A stretch of DNA of 64,000 nucleotides, taken from positions 4,216,001 to 4,280,000 of the forward strand of contig NZ_CP109327.1 of NCBI RefSeq assembly GCF_035918155.1. The letters run 5' to 3'. Shown piece by piece: positions 16,160 to 24,886 of the stretch; the stretch's first letter is position 1; every line of letters begins with the position of its first letter. Both the position numbers and the translations under genes were made by a program. The stretch comes from Streptomyces sp. NBC_01591. Lineage in GTDB: Bacteria > Actinomycetota > Actinomycetes > Streptomycetales > Streptomycetaceae. The notes under the pieces are model-generated. The model did no database searches. It saw nothing but the letters and a program-made list of their open reading frames with translations, and was not told the DNA's origin.

Positions 16160-17146
16160 TCAGGCCTCAGCCGGTAGAGCTGCCGGTGTGCCGTTGATTC
16201 TGGCGATGCGTTCGCGCCAGGGGATGGGTTCGGGCTCGGCTGCGGCGGCGGCGCTTCGGCAGGAGGGGCATTCGGATTCGCCGAACAGGGGGCGGAAGAC
16301 GTGTGGGTCTCCGGGGCCTGTGCATTCGACGAGTTCGGGGAGGGGCGGGCGTTCTTGGGGCTGGTGCTGGACCGGGGGCTCGGGGAGTTTCTGGACGAGG
16401 CGGTAGCGCAGGAAGCCGACGGCTGAGCGGACGCCGTCCTGCGGGCGTTCGGCGAGCAGGGCGTGGCGGAGGTCGGATTCGCTCAGGCCGCGTTCGAGCC
16501 ACTTGACGGCCTCTGCGGCGAGGTCGCGGGCCTCGCGTACGCCCAGGTGCAGTTCACGGCGGGTGTGGCGCAGGGAGAGCAGGACCCGTTCCGCTCGGGC
16601 CAGTTGGATGGGGTCTGCTGTGGTGGCCTGCGGGGTCGGTTCGGGTGTGGAAACTGTCGTGGGCTCAGGTTCGGAGGGTGGGTGGGGAGTTGTCTTATCA
16701 CTGTGGTCTTCTACCGGGTTATAGCCACCGACCACCCGAGGGGCCGGTTCGCCGACCGTCGGAAACTGCGTACTCGGTGGCGGGGTTGCGGGAAGGGCGG
16801 TGGGCGAGGCGGTAGGCGGGGCTCCCCGTAAGTGTCCTGCCTGCTCACTCGTCAGGGGGTTGTTCGCGACGAGTTGCTCGGTCAGCCAGCGGCCTCCCTC
16901 GCCCTGGCTCCGCCACTCGTGGACGTAGCCGTGCTCGACGAGCTGTCCCTTCGCCTTCTGGTACGCGCGGCCCTTGATGCCCAGCTTGCGGGCGAGTTCG
17001 CCCAACGGCTTGCACTTGGCATCGCCGGGGAGGCCCTGGACGTACAGGAGAAGGATCTTCGCGTCACTGCTCAGACGCGGATGGCGGACGACATCGTGCG
17101 ATGCCTTCGTATAGCGCGCGGAGGGCGCGATAGCATGACGCAACAT
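16160..17146 (-). CDS. helix-turn-helix domain protein (putative DNA-binding)
   Basis: 328 residues from the ATG at 17146; a GTG at 17203 would add 19 residues. The N-terminal winged HTH (about 15-90) reads VVRHPRLSSDAKILLLYVQGLPGDAKCKPLGELARKLGIKGRAYQKAKGQLVEHGYV, resembling replication-initiator or MarR-like wings. The middle (about 100-190) is a Pro/Thr/Ser-rich linker, and a second helical domain follows (about 190-260). A C-terminal E-C-x(16)-C-P-S-C-R segment suggests a zinc-binding site. Such proteins are frequent in Streptomyces, often near integrated elements, but no integrase or partner is seen here. Role unknown. Confidence 0.65.
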   Translation of the reverse strand: MLRHAIAPSARYTKASHDVVRHPRLSSDAKILLLYVQGLPGDAKCKPLGELARKLGIKGRAYQKAKGQLVEHGYVHEWRSQGEGGRWLTEQLVANNPLTSEQAGHLRGAPPTASPTALPATPPPSTQFPTVGEPAPRVVGGYNPVEDHSDKTTPHPPSEPEPTTVSTPEPTPQATTADPIQLARAERVLLSLRHTRRELHLGVREARDLAAEAVKWLERGLSESDLRHALLAERPQDGVRSAVGFLRYRLVQKLPEPPVQHQPQERPPLPELVECTGPGDPHVFRPLFGESECPSCRSAAAAAEPEPIPWRERIARINGTPAALPAEA

Positions 17147-17348
17147 TTCCGGTGGGTCCGTTCTCCACTGGTTGTGTAGGCCCTCGGATTGGTGTTGTCG
17201 CACCGCCGGGGGCCGCCCTATGTGCGCGGTAGCACACAGAGCGTGATGATGTGGTCACCGTAGCGCACCTTCTCCATCTCCCGCCACGCGGACGGAACTT
17301 CGCGCGATGACACGTGCCCCTCGTCTGCGGCGGGGTTCGATCGGTACG

Positions 17349-17364
17349 ATTGAAACGTATCAAT
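17349..17364. promoter_or_regulatory. LacI-type candidate operator
   Basis: ATTGAAACGTATCAAT is a near-palindrome (5-bp perfect outer arms, central ACGT) 25 bp upstream of the FAD oxidoreductase start. It resembles the TGAAACGTTTCA half-sites bound by LacI/CcpA-type repressors of sugar genes. Confidence 0.5.
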
Positions 17365-17389
17365 CCCGCGACTGAGGCGTGAGACTTCC

Positions 17390-18697
17390 ATGCGAACGTA
17401 CGACATCGTTGTCATAGGCGGCGGACCCTCGGGGGTCCCGGCAGCCGTCCAGGCCGCCCGGCTCGGCGCGCGCACGCTGCTGGTGGAGAAGAACGCCGGG
17501 CTGGGCGGCACGACCACCAGCGCCAATGTCGCGTTCCCGGGGCTCTTCCACGCCTGGGGCGAGCAGGTCATCGCCGGGATCGGCTGGGAACTCGTGCGCA
17601 GGGCCGTCGAGTTGGGCGGCGACGAGCTGCCGGACTTCCGCGACGACGACCGCCCGCACTGGCAGCGCCAGGTGCGGGTGAACGCACCGCTGTACGGAGC
17701 GCTGCTCCTGGAGGAGGTCCACACCAGCGGCATCGATCTGCGGCTGCACACGATGCCCGCGTCGGCGCGCTGGACCGGTGACCGGTGGGAGCTCCAGCTG
17801 TGCGGCAAGGACGGGCTCGAATCGTTCGCCGCCCGGCGGCTCGTCGACTGCACCGGTGACGCGGACGTGATCGGCCTGGCGGGGCTGGGGCGTCGGCGCA
17901 ACCAGGACCGTCAGCCCGGCACCATCGACATCCGGCTGTCCGGCTACGACGTCGACGGCCTCGACCACGAAGAGCTCGACCGCAGGCACGCCGAGGCGGT
18001 CGAGTCGGGGGCGCTGCTCCCCTCGGACCTCGGCTCCCGGGGGCGTCCACTGCTGCCGTTCCTGGCGAAGCGGGGCGAGAACGCGATCCATCTCGTCGGG
18101 ATCGAGGGCGCGACCAGCGAGGGCCGTACCGCCGGGGAGCTCGCGGGCGGGGCGGCGGTCCTGCGCATCTACCGCTTCCTGCGCACCCTGCCGGGTCTTG
18201 AGGACCTCCGGCTCGACTTCCGCGCGTCGGAGGTCGGGGTCCGCGAGAGCGTCACGATCGCGGCCCGCACGACCGTGACCGGGGAGGACTACCTGGCGGG
18301 GCGCGTCTGGGCCGACTCGGTGTGCAACAGCTTCTATCCGATCGACATCCACCGCCCGGACGGCGACGGGATCGACAAGACCTACCTGCGCCACGGGGTG
18401 GTCCCGACCGTGCCCCGCGACGCGATGGTCCCGAACGACAACCCGTACGCCGTCGTCGCGGGGCGCTGCATCGGGTCCGACCAGGCGGCGAACTCCGCGC
18501 TGCGGGTGCAGGCCACGGCCATGGCGACGGGGCAGGCGGCCGGTGCGCTCGCGGCGATGTCCGCGGACCGGGGGACGGATGTCACCGCGGTGCCGATGCC
18601 GGACCTGCACCGGGTGCTCGTACGCTCCGGAGCGATCGTGCCCGCGCTGCCCGCCGACGCCGAGGTCGCGGAGGCCCCGTGGCCGGATGCCATGTGA
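17390..18697 (+). CDS. FAD-dependent oxidoreductase
   Basis: 435 residues. The dinucleotide-binding motif VVIGGGPSGVPAA is at residues 7-19, followed by the acidic strand end LLVEKN and the glycine-rich LGGTTTSANV, characteristic of the FAD-dependent oxidoreductase (PF12831-type) family. A second FAD contact is near the C-terminus (GRCIGSDQAANSALRVQATAMATGQAAGALAAM). The protein has no membrane or secretion signal. Proteins of this group often sit in sugar-catabolism regulons, which fits the LacI-like operator just upstream. Substrate unknown. Monocistronic here; the converging MFS gene ends 90 bp away. Confidence 0.82.
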   Translation: MRTYDIVVIGGGPSGVPAAVQAARLGARTLLVEKNAGLGGTTTSANVAFPGLFHAWGEQVIAGIGWELVRRAVELGGDELPDFRDDDRPHWQRQVRVNAPLYGALLLEEVHTSGIDLRLHTMPASARWTGDRWELQLCGKDGLESFAARRLVDCTGDADVIGLAGLGRRRNQDRQPGTIDIRLSGYDVDGLDHEELDRRHAEAVESGALLPSDLGSRGRPLLPFLAKRGENAIHLVGIEGATSEGRTAGELAGGAAVLRIYRFLRTLPGLEDLRLDFRASEVGVRESVTIAARTTVTGEDYLAGRVWADSVCNSFYPIDIHRPDGDGIDKTYLRHGVVPTVPRDAMVPNDNPYAVVAGRCIGSDQAANSALRVQATAMATGQAAGALAAMSADRGTDVTAVPMPDLHRVLVRSGAIVPALPADAEVAEAPWPDAM

Positions 18698-18786
18698 ACG
18701 CACTGTGCAGCTGTCAGGGACGTAGGGCACGGCGATGCGATGGACTACCGGAAACGGACGTTGGTCATCTGCAAGTGAACAACGGG

Positions 18787-19989
18787 TCAACGCCGACTCG
18801 TGGCTGGGATCTCGTCCAACTGGGGCCTTCGGCCGTACAGCGCCACGAGGTGGCGGGCCAGGGCGAGTACGGCGAGCAACGCCACAAGCGCACACACGCC
18901 CCGCCACCCGGCCTGGCCGTAGGCGCGTACTCCGAGCCAGGAACCCGCGCTGCCGCCCAGGTAAGCGCAGGTCATGTAGGCGGTGTTGAGCCTGCTGCGG
19001 GCGTCGGGACGCAGGGTGAAGACCCGGGCCTGGTTGGCGACCATGCCGGACTGCATCGCGACGTCGAGCAGCAGCGTGCCGAGAATCAGGGCGGTGAGAC
19101 CCAGTGCTCCGCCCTGGGCGCCCGCAGTGAGGACTGCAGCTGAGACGAGGATCCCGAGCATGCAGACGAGGTTCACAGGATCGGGCCCCCTGCGGTCCAC
19201 CATGCGTCCGGCGAACGGGGTCCACAGCATGGTCGCCGCGCCGACCAGGGCAAGCATCCCCACCGCCTGGGCGCCCAGGCCGTAGGCCGGGCCGGTAAGA
19301 AGGAGCGCCAGACAGGTCCAGACGGCCGAGAACCCGGCGAAGACCGTTGCCTGGTAGAGGCAGGAGCGGCGCAGATCCGGCTCGTTGCGGAGCAGGCGCA
19401 GGGACTCAGCCAGGAGTGCCGGGTACGGCTGGTGCGACGGCGGAGTCGTGGCCGGCAGCGTGTAGGCCAGGACGGTCGCGAGGAGCAGGACCAAGACTGC
19501 GGCCACCAAGTAGGGGGCGCGCCACCCCAGCCATTCGCCGAGCGTCCCGCTGAAGGTGCGGGCCAGCAGCATGCCGCCGATTGACCCGCTCAACAAGGTG
19601 CCCATCACCGCTCCGCGGCGGTCGGCGGCCACCAGCCCGGCCGCCAGCGGAGCGACGATTTGGGCGGCCACGGTGGTGACGCCGATGAGCGCGCTGGCGG
19701 CGACGAGAGGCGGCAGGGCTGGAGCGCAGCCTGCGGCGAGCAGGCCCGCGCCGGTAAGGGCGAGCAGGGTGACGAGGAACGGGCGGTAGGGGAGCCGGTC
19801 GCCGAGCGGCACCAGCAGAAAGATCCCGGCCGTGTAGCCGACCTGGGTGGCGGTCACCAGCAGGGCGGCGGAATCGGGCGACTCGCGCAGTCCGGCGGCG
19901 ACCAGCGGGCTGATCGCCTGCGGGAAGTAGATGTTGCCCACGCCGACGGCGCAGGTCACGGCCAGGATCAGGACCAACCGGCGGCTCAT
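18787..19989 (-). CDS. MFS transporter
   Basis: 400 residues, about 12 predicted transmembrane helices spread along the full length. The ATG at 19989 is 2 nt after the SDR stop, so the two genes are one transcript. MFS features include the loop between TM2 and TM3 (PLGDRLPYRP, a form of G-x-x-x-D-R-x-G-R/K). The overall pattern is that of drug/metabolite:H+ antiporters (DHA1 type). Substrate unknown; being encoded with an SDR dehydrogenase and a divergent ArsR-like regulator suggests export or uptake of one small molecule. Confidence 0.85.
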   Translation of the reverse strand: MSRRLVLILAVTCAVGVGNIYFPQAISPLVAAGLRESPDSAALLVTATQVGYTAGIFLLVPLGDRLPYRPFLVTLLALTGAGLLAAGCAPALPPLVAASALIGVTTVAAQIVAPLAAGLVAADRRGAVMGTLLSGSIGGMLLARTFSGTLGEWLGWRAPYLVAAVLVLLLATVLAYTLPATTPPSHQPYPALLAESLRLLRNEPDLRRSCLYQATVFAGFSAVWTCLALLLTGPAYGLGAQAVGMLALVGAATMLWTPFAGRMVDRRGPDPVNLVCMLGILVSAAVLTAGAQGGALGLTALILGTLLLDVAMQSGMVANQARVFTLRPDARSRLNTAYMTCAYLGGSAGSWLGVRAYGQAGWRGVCALVALLAVLALARHLVALYGRRPQLDEIPATSRR

Positions 19990-19991
19990 CT

Positions 19992-20762
19992 TCAGTCCAC
20001 CGGCCCGCCTGCGACGTAGATGACCTGGCCGGAGACGAACCCCGCCCCGGGACTCGTGAGGAAGGACGCGGCATGCGCGATGTCCTCCGGTTGGCCGACT
20101 CGGCCGACCGGGATGGACTGCGCGGCGAGGCGTTGGTGCTCTTCGAAGGCGCGGCCTCGTCGCCGGGCGGAGGTCCTGGTCATGTCGCTCACGATGAAGC
20201 CGGGAGCAATGGCGTTGGCGGTGACGCCTTGTCGTCCGAGTTGGAGGGCGAGCGTCTTGGTGAAGCCGATGAGACCGGCCTTTGCACTGGCGTAGTCGGC
20301 GCGACCGGAATCGCCGAGCGCGGAGATGCTCGACATGTTGATGATCCGGCCCCAGCCGGCCGCCATCATGTGCGGGCTCACGGCCCGTGTGAGGAAGAAC
20401 GCCCCCCGCAGGCTGACCCCCGTGACCGCGTCCCACTGCTGCGTGGTCATCTCCGCGACGCCGACGTCAGGGCCGCCAATGCCGGCGTTGTTGACCAGCA
20501 CGGTCGGTGACCCCAACTCGGCTGCGATCTGGGCGACGGCAGCGGTCACGGCCATCTCGTCAGCGACGTCGGCGGCGACCGCTGCCGCTGTCCCGCCGCT
20601 GCTCGTGATGGCTTTGACGGTAGCGGCGCACTCTGCCTCGTTCAGATCGACCACTCCGACTGCCAAGCCGTCTCGCGCAAGTCGCTTGGCCACAGCTGCG
20701 CCGATACCGCGTGCCGCTCCGGTGACGATCGCTACGCGCTGTGCGTGAGCTGTATGTGTCAT
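19992..20762 (-). CDS. short-chain dehydrogenase/reductase (FabG-like)
   Basis: 256 residues. Classical SDR motifs: T-G-A-A-R-G-I-G (TGxxxGxG cofactor site, about 15-22), LVNNAGIGG (NNAG), the catalytic Ser in INMSSIS, and Y-A-S-A-K (YxxxK). Asp at the end of the second strand (VVDLNEAE) favours NAD(H) over NADP(H). The C-terminus VSGQVIYVAGG is the usual SDR end. First gene of an SDR-MFS operon, divergent from an ArsR-like regulator 56 bp away. Substrate not evident. Confidence 0.88.
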   Translation of the reverse strand: MTHTAHAQRVAIVTGAARGIGAAVAKRLARDGLAVGVVDLNEAECAATVKAITSSGGTAAAVAADVADEMAVTAAVAQIAAELGSPTVLVNNAGIGGPDVGVAEMTTQQWDAVTGVSLRGAFFLTRAVSPHMMAAGWGRIINMSSISALGDSGRADYASAKAGLIGFTKTLALQLGRQGVTANAIAPGFIVSDMTRTSARRRGRAFEEHQRLAAQSIPVGRVGQPEDIAHAASFLTSPGAGFVSGQVIYVAGGPVD

Positions 20763-20818
20763 GCGTGGAAGTTCACGGCACCCGCACTCCGCTGCCCATC
20801 GATGTAGCTTCTGGCTTA

Positions 20819-21808
20819 ATGATCAGCTTTGAGCTTGGGGTCGAGGACCTCGCGGACACGCGGTTCGCCGTGTCGCCCCTGCATGAGACCGTGCTCAGCC
20901 TGCGGGTGCTGCGCGAGCCGGGACTGTCCGCGCTGCACCTCCCATGGCGCAGGTCCGTTCTCGGCAGACTCAGCGCGCTCGACACCGACCTGCTCATGTC
21001 CCTGGTAGCGACGAGGCGCACCCTTCCCGACTTCCTGACGCCGCGGCCTGCAAGATTCGCCCCAGCCTTCGAAGAAGAACTGGCCGTCGTCCGCCAGACC
21101 TCCCCCGATCTGGTCCGCCGCGATCTGCTGGCCACGCACGCGCCGGACCCGCTCCCCAGGGCTCTGCACGCTGCCACCGCTGCCGACGACGCGCCGGTCG
21201 TCAGACTCCGCGACGCCCTCTGCGAGCTCCTGCGGCAGTACTGGGAGGCCGCCATCAAGCCGATGTGGCCGCAAATGCAGCTGCTGCTGGAAGCCGACAT
21301 GACCTACCGTGCGCGGCGACTGGCCATGGGAGGCGCCCGCCTGCTGTTCGCCGACATGCACCCGAATCTGCGATGGCACAACGGCGTGCTGCACATCGAC
21401 AAGATGATCGGCAGACACCGCGTCGCGGCGTCCGGCCGAGGGCTGCTGCTCGTACCGTCTGTGTTCGCTCACAAGCCCGCGCCCCCCGTCAGCCCAGAGG
21501 AACCGCCGATGCTGGCGTACCCCAGTCGCGGAGTGGCGACGCTCTGGGTCCCAGCGCCCATCGCTGACGCGACTGCCCTCGTGTCCCTTCTGGGTGCGCC
21601 CCGATCGAGACTGCTCAGCCTCCTCGATGAGCCGCTGCCCACAGTCGAGATCGCCCGCCGCCTCAGGGTCACCCCGAGCGCCGTGTCCCAGCACCTACGC
21701 GTCCTGTACGCCACCGGCCTCGTCACCCGGGCTCGCGCCGGACGACAGGTCCTGTACCGCCGTAGCCCCCTCGGCGACCAACTGACCGGCCAGCGTCAGC
21801 CCCCCTGA
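20819..21808 (+). CDS. ArsR-like winged-helix regulator (DUF5937 type)
   Basis: 329 residues; the ATG at 20819 gives MISFELGVEDLADTRFAVSPLHETVLSL, the typical N-terminus of DUF5937-type regulators. The C-terminal wHTH (about 255-325) reads RSRLLSLLDEPLPTVEIARRLRVTPSAVSQHLRVLYATGLVTRARAGRQVLYRRS, a standard ArsR fold with recognition helix SAVSQHLRVL. The long middle domain probably binds a ligand; no metal-binding C-x-C motif is seen. It is divergent from the SDR-MFS operon with only 56 bp between, so it most likely represses it. Confidence 0.8.
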   Translation: MISFELGVEDLADTRFAVSPLHETVLSLRVLREPGLSALHLPWRRSVLGRLSALDTDLLMSLVATRRTLPDFLTPRPARFAPAFEEELAVVRQTSPDLVRRDLLATHAPDPLPRALHAATAADDAPVVRLRDALCELLRQYWEAAIKPMWPQMQLLLEADMTYRARRLAMGGARLLFADMHPNLRWHNGVLHIDKMIGRHRVAASGRGLLLVPSVFAHKPAPPVSPEEPPMLAYPSRGVATLWVPAPIADATALVSLLGAPRSRLLSLLDEPLPTVEIARRLRVTPSAVSQHLRVLYATGLVTRARAGRQVLYRRSPLGDQLTGQRQPP

Positions 21809-21909
21809 GCCCGATGAAGCGAGGACCGGCTGTTCGCTGATCCGTCAGCCCACCTCGGCGCGCGTGGCGCGCGCTCGGCGGTCGCCAGGAGCGGTTCTCG
21901 TCGCGGATC

Positions 21910-22329
21910 ATGCGACGCAGGCTGGTGCGGGTGGCTACGAGGTCGTTCTCCAACGATGCGATGCGAGAGGCCGAGGAACTCCTGGACGCGATCCGGACGG
22001 TGGCCTCGGGCGACACGCTCCTGTCGCCCACCGCCACCCGGGCCCTCATCACCCGCTACCTGGCCCGCCCGGAAGGCGGTGTCGCCGCGCCCGAGTCCCT
22101 GGACGTACTGACCGCCCGCGAGCGCGAGGTCATGGCGCAGGCCGCCGAGGGCCTGTCGAACGACGAGATCGCCGCCCGGATGCACGTCAGCCCGCTGACC
22201 GTACGCACGCACGTCGGGCGGGCGATGACGAAGCTGGGCGCCCGGCACCGGGCCCAGCTGGTCGCCATGGCCTACCAGTCGGGCCTGGTGCGGGTGGACC
22301 CGCCGCAGGGCCGGAGCACGCCTGGGTAG
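21910..22329 (+). pseudogene. NarL/LuxR-type response regulator, receiver domain lost
   Basis: 139 codons. From about residue 20 the sequence matches the end of a receiver linker (EELLDAIRTVASGDTLLSPTATRALITRYL) and the full LuxR HTH (LTAREREVMAQAAEGLSNDEIAARMHVSPLTVRTHVGRAMTKLGARHRAQLVAMAYQSGLV). The receiver domain of about 120 residues with its phosphorylatable Asp is missing. The first 20 codons are unrelated, Arg-rich read-through, and no ribosome-binding site is obvious. Without a receiver it would be unregulated even if made. No sensor kinase gene is nearby. Confidence 0.7.
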
Positions 22330-22421
22330 CCCTGGGGCCCGCGTTCCCAGCGCGCGGGGAAGCGGTCCGCTGGCTAGCGTGACAAATCGGACCACCCACC
22401 GAGCGCGAAGGAGTCAGGGTC

Positions 22422-23219
22422 ATGGCTGTACAACCGGAGGGCACACCGTGCTGGGCCGACGCGACGTTCGCCGACCTGGAGGGAGCGAAGAGCTTCTACG
22501 GTGATGTGCTGGGCTGGACGTTCGGCGAGTCCTCGTCCGAGTTCGGCAACTACACGCAGGCGTACGCCAACGGCAAGGCGGTCGCCGCGGTGGTGCCCCC
22601 GATGCCCGGCCAGGAGGGCCAGTCGGCCTGGTGTCTGTACCTGGCCTCACCGGACGCCGAGGCCACCGCCGCGAAGATCCGGGACAACGGCGGCGAGACG
22701 CTGATGGACCCCATGCAGGTCGGCGAGTTCGGCACGATGCTGCTGGCCCGCGACCCCAGCGGAGTCGCCTTCGGCGTGTGGCAGGCCGGTACCCACGAGG
22801 GCTTCGAGGCACAGGCCGTGCCCGGTGCGTTCTGCTGGGCGGAGGTCTTCACCCGGGAGCCCGAGAAGTCCGACGCTTTCTTCCCCGCCGTCTTCCCGTA
22901 CTCGATGGTGAAGATGGAGGACGAGCACGTCGACTTCCGGATGTTCAACCTGGGCGACAAGACCGTCATGGGGCGGATGAAGATGGGCGACGAGTTCCCG
23001 CCCGAGGTGCCTCCGTTCCTGAACGTGTACTTCACCGTCGCCGACTGCGACGCGGCGGTGGCGAAGGCCACCGAGCGCGGCGGGGTGCTGCGGTTCGGCC
23101 CGATGACCATGCCGTTCGGCCGGTTCGCGGCGCTGACGGACCCGCAGGGTGCGGCGTTCTCCGTCATCGACGTGAACACGACCGAGGGCGAGGTGCCCAA
23201 GACGTCACCGGTGTCCTGA
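22422..23219 (+). CDS. VOC/glyoxalase-superfamily protein, two domains
   Basis: 265 residues from ATG with GAAGGAG upstream. Two VOC modules of about 120 residues: the first has CWADATFADLEGAKSFYGDVLGWTFGE and LARDPSGVAFGVW; the second has FCWAEVFTREPEKSDAFFPAVFPYSM and LTDPQGAAFSVID. Each module ends in the beta-strand that usually supplies a metal-ligand Glu, but here these positions are not Glu, so metal catalysis is uncertain. Proteins of this kind in Streptomyces are often described as hydroxylases or antibiotic-binding proteins. Single gene; the converging HAD phosphatase ends 17 bp away. Confidence 0.85.
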   Translation: MAVQPEGTPCWADATFADLEGAKSFYGDVLGWTFGESSSEFGNYTQAYANGKAVAAVVPPMPGQEGQSAWCLYLASPDAEATAAKIRDNGGETLMDPMQVGEFGTMLLARDPSGVAFGVWQAGTHEGFEAQAVPGAFCWAEVFTREPEKSDAFFPAVFPYSMVKMEDEHVDFRMFNLGDKTVMGRMKMGDEFPPEVPPFLNVYFTVADCDAAVAKATERGGVLRFGPMTMPFGRFAALTDPQGAAFSVIDVNTTEGEVPKTSPVS

Positions 23220-23236
23220 GGCGGGTCACCCGGCCC

Positions 23237-24052
23237 TCACTCCCCCGGCCGCTCCAGCCGCTCCAGCAGTTCCGGAAGGTCGGCGAAGGAGTCGATCACG
23301 TGGTCCGGGGTGCCCTCGGCCGCCCGGTGCGTCTCGGGGAGGTACTTGCCGGTTCTGACGAGAACCCCGGTGAGCCCCGCGGCCTGGGCCGCCAGCACGT
23401 CGGACTCGATGTCGTCGCCCACCATCAGGGCCTCGGACGCGGTGACGCCGAGGTGGGCCAGGGCCGCGGCGAAGAACGATCCGGCCGGTTTGCCGGTGAT
23501 CTCCGCCTCGACGCGGGCCGCCCGCTCCAGCCCCAGGAGGAAGGCCCCGGTGTCGAGATCGAGCCCGGTGGCCGTGCGCCAGTACAGGTTCCGGTGCATG
23601 GCTACGAGCTCGGCGCCGCGCTGCAGGTGGCGGAAGGCGCGGTTCAGCTCCGCGTAGCCGAAGGCGTCCCCGGCCCCGCCGATGACGACGACGTCCGGCG
23701 CCTCGTCGTGGCCGGACGCCTCGTCCTCGTCGACCAGGGTCACGCCCGTCAGATCGTCCCGGATGTCCCCGGAGTTGATCAGCAGACAGCGGGCGCCGGG
23801 GTGGTGTTCGCGCAGGTGCGCCGCGGTGACGGCCGGGGCGGTGAGGATGTCCTCGGCCGCGACGGGAAAGCCCTGGCCCGCCAGTTCCGCGGCGATCGAG
23901 GCGCGGGTGCGGGAGGTGGTGTTGGTGACCAGGGCCAGCGGGACACCCGCCTCGCGCAGCCGCCGCATCGCCGCGACGGTTCCGGGCAGCGGTTTCCACG
24001 CCACCGTGAGCACCCCGTCGATATCGATCAGGACCGCTCCGTTTCGTCCCAT
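23237..24052 (-). CDS. HAD-superfamily class IIA phosphatase (NagD/HDHD2-like)
   Basis: 271 residues from the ATG at 24052. HAD motifs: I is L-I-D-I-D-G-V-L (nucleophile and acid Asp), II is LALVTNTTS, III is the Lys in E-I-T-G-K-P, and IV is MVGDDIESDVLAAQAAGLTGVLVRTGKY. A C2-type cap between motifs II and III (about 75-180) places it in the IIA group with NagD, pyridoxal-phosphate and p-nitrophenyl phosphatases. Cytoplasmic, Mg2+-dependent phosphoesterase; natural substrate not evident. Transcribed away from the phosphoribosyltransferase gene. Confidence 0.88.
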   Translation of the reverse strand: MGRNGAVLIDIDGVLTVAWKPLPGTVAAMRRLREAGVPLALVTNTTSRTRASIAAELAGQGFPVAAEDILTAPAVTAAHLREHHPGARCLLINSGDIRDDLTGVTLVDEDEASGHDEAPDVVVIGGAGDAFGYAELNRAFRHLQRGAELVAMHRNLYWRTATGLDLDTGAFLLGLERAARVEAEITGKPAGSFFAAALAHLGVTASEALMVGDDIESDVLAAQAAGLTGVLVRTGKYLPETHRAAEGTPDHVIDSFADLPELLERLERPGE

Positions 24053-24170
24053 ACAACAGACCTTGCCCGAGTTGCGGGGTCGCCGCACATGGGGTTGTTT
24101 CGAAGTAGGGAAGCCGGTGGGGCACGTACGTATGCGTTGCCCTGCCTCCCCTGGTTGGGGGTGAACCGCC

Positions 24171-24833
24171 GTGCTGTTCGCCGACCGCGTCGACGCGGGC
24201 CAGCAGCTGGCCGAGGCGCTCCGCCACCTTGAGCGGGAGCACCCCGTCGTGCTCGGACTGCCCCGGGGCGGAGTCCCGGTGGCCTTCCAGGTGGCGCAGA
24301 CACTCGGTGCCGAACTCGATGTGATCGTCGTCCGCAAGCTCGGCGTACCGCACCACGAGGAGGTGGCGTTCGGCGCCATCGGCGAGGGCGGGGTGCGGGT
24401 CGTCAACGACGACGTCGTCGGGCGACTGTGGGCCGGCAAGCAGGATCTCGCGGCGGTCGAACGGGTCGAGGAGGCGGAGCTCGTACGACGGGCGCAGGTG
24501 TACCGGGCCGGGCGGGCGCGGACCCCGCTCGAAGGCCGGACGGTGATCGTCGTGGACGACGGCATCGCGACCGGCGCCACGGCCGAGGCGGCCTGCCTGG
24601 TGGTACGGGCACAGCAGCCGGCGCGGGTGGTGGCGGCCGTGCCGGTGGCGCCGCCGGATGCGGTCGTGCGGCTGCGCCGGAGCGCGGACGAGGTGGTGTG
24701 CCTGTCGATGCCGCGCCTGTTCTACGCGGTCGGCGAGTGGTACCGGGACTTCTCGCAGACGTCCGACGAGGAGGTCGTCTCCCTGCTGGCACAGGCCAGG
24801 AACAGCGGACATGTGACGCCGGGCTGCGACTGA
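24171..24833 (+). CDS. phosphoribosyltransferase-domain protein
   Basis: 220 residues from GTG. The type I phosphoribosyltransferase signature (PRPP loop) is at 128-137: V-D-D-G-I-A-T-G-A-T. The N-terminal VVLGLPRGGVPVAFQVAQTLGAELDVIVVRKLGVP matches the stand-alone PRTase proteins common in actinobacteria and often found in dormancy or stress regulons. The final EWYRDFSQTSDEEV is typical of this group. Enzymatic substrate unknown. A 9-bp hairpin terminator follows directly. Confidence 0.85.
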   Translation: MLFADRVDAGQQLAEALRHLEREHPVVLGLPRGGVPVAFQVAQTLGAELDVIVVRKLGVPHHEEVAFGAIGEGGVRVVNDDVVGRLWAGKQDLAAVERVEEAELVRRAQVYRAGRARTPLEGRTVIVVDDGIATGATAEAACLVVRAQQPARVVAAVPVAPPDAVVRLRRSADEVVCLSMPRLFYAVGEWYRDFSQTSDEEVVSLLAQARNSGHVTPGCD

Positions 24834-24865
24834 GCGGGGCCGGCTCCGCCCGGTCGCGGCCCCGC
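24834..24865. terminator. hairpin terminator between converging genes
   Basis: GCGGGGCCG (24834-24842) pairs with CGGCCCCGC (24857-24865), beginning at the base after the phosphoribosyltransferase stop codon and lying 22 bp before the 3' end of the converging peptidase gene. Confidence 0.65.
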
Positions 24866-24886
24866 CGGGTCGCGGCCCCGTCGCGA

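Noticed and set aside
22631..24232. 533-codon open frame on the plus strand over the VOC and HAD genes
   Set aside because: Shadow frame: the VOC protein in the other plus frame and the HAD phosphatase on the minus strand account for the DNA.
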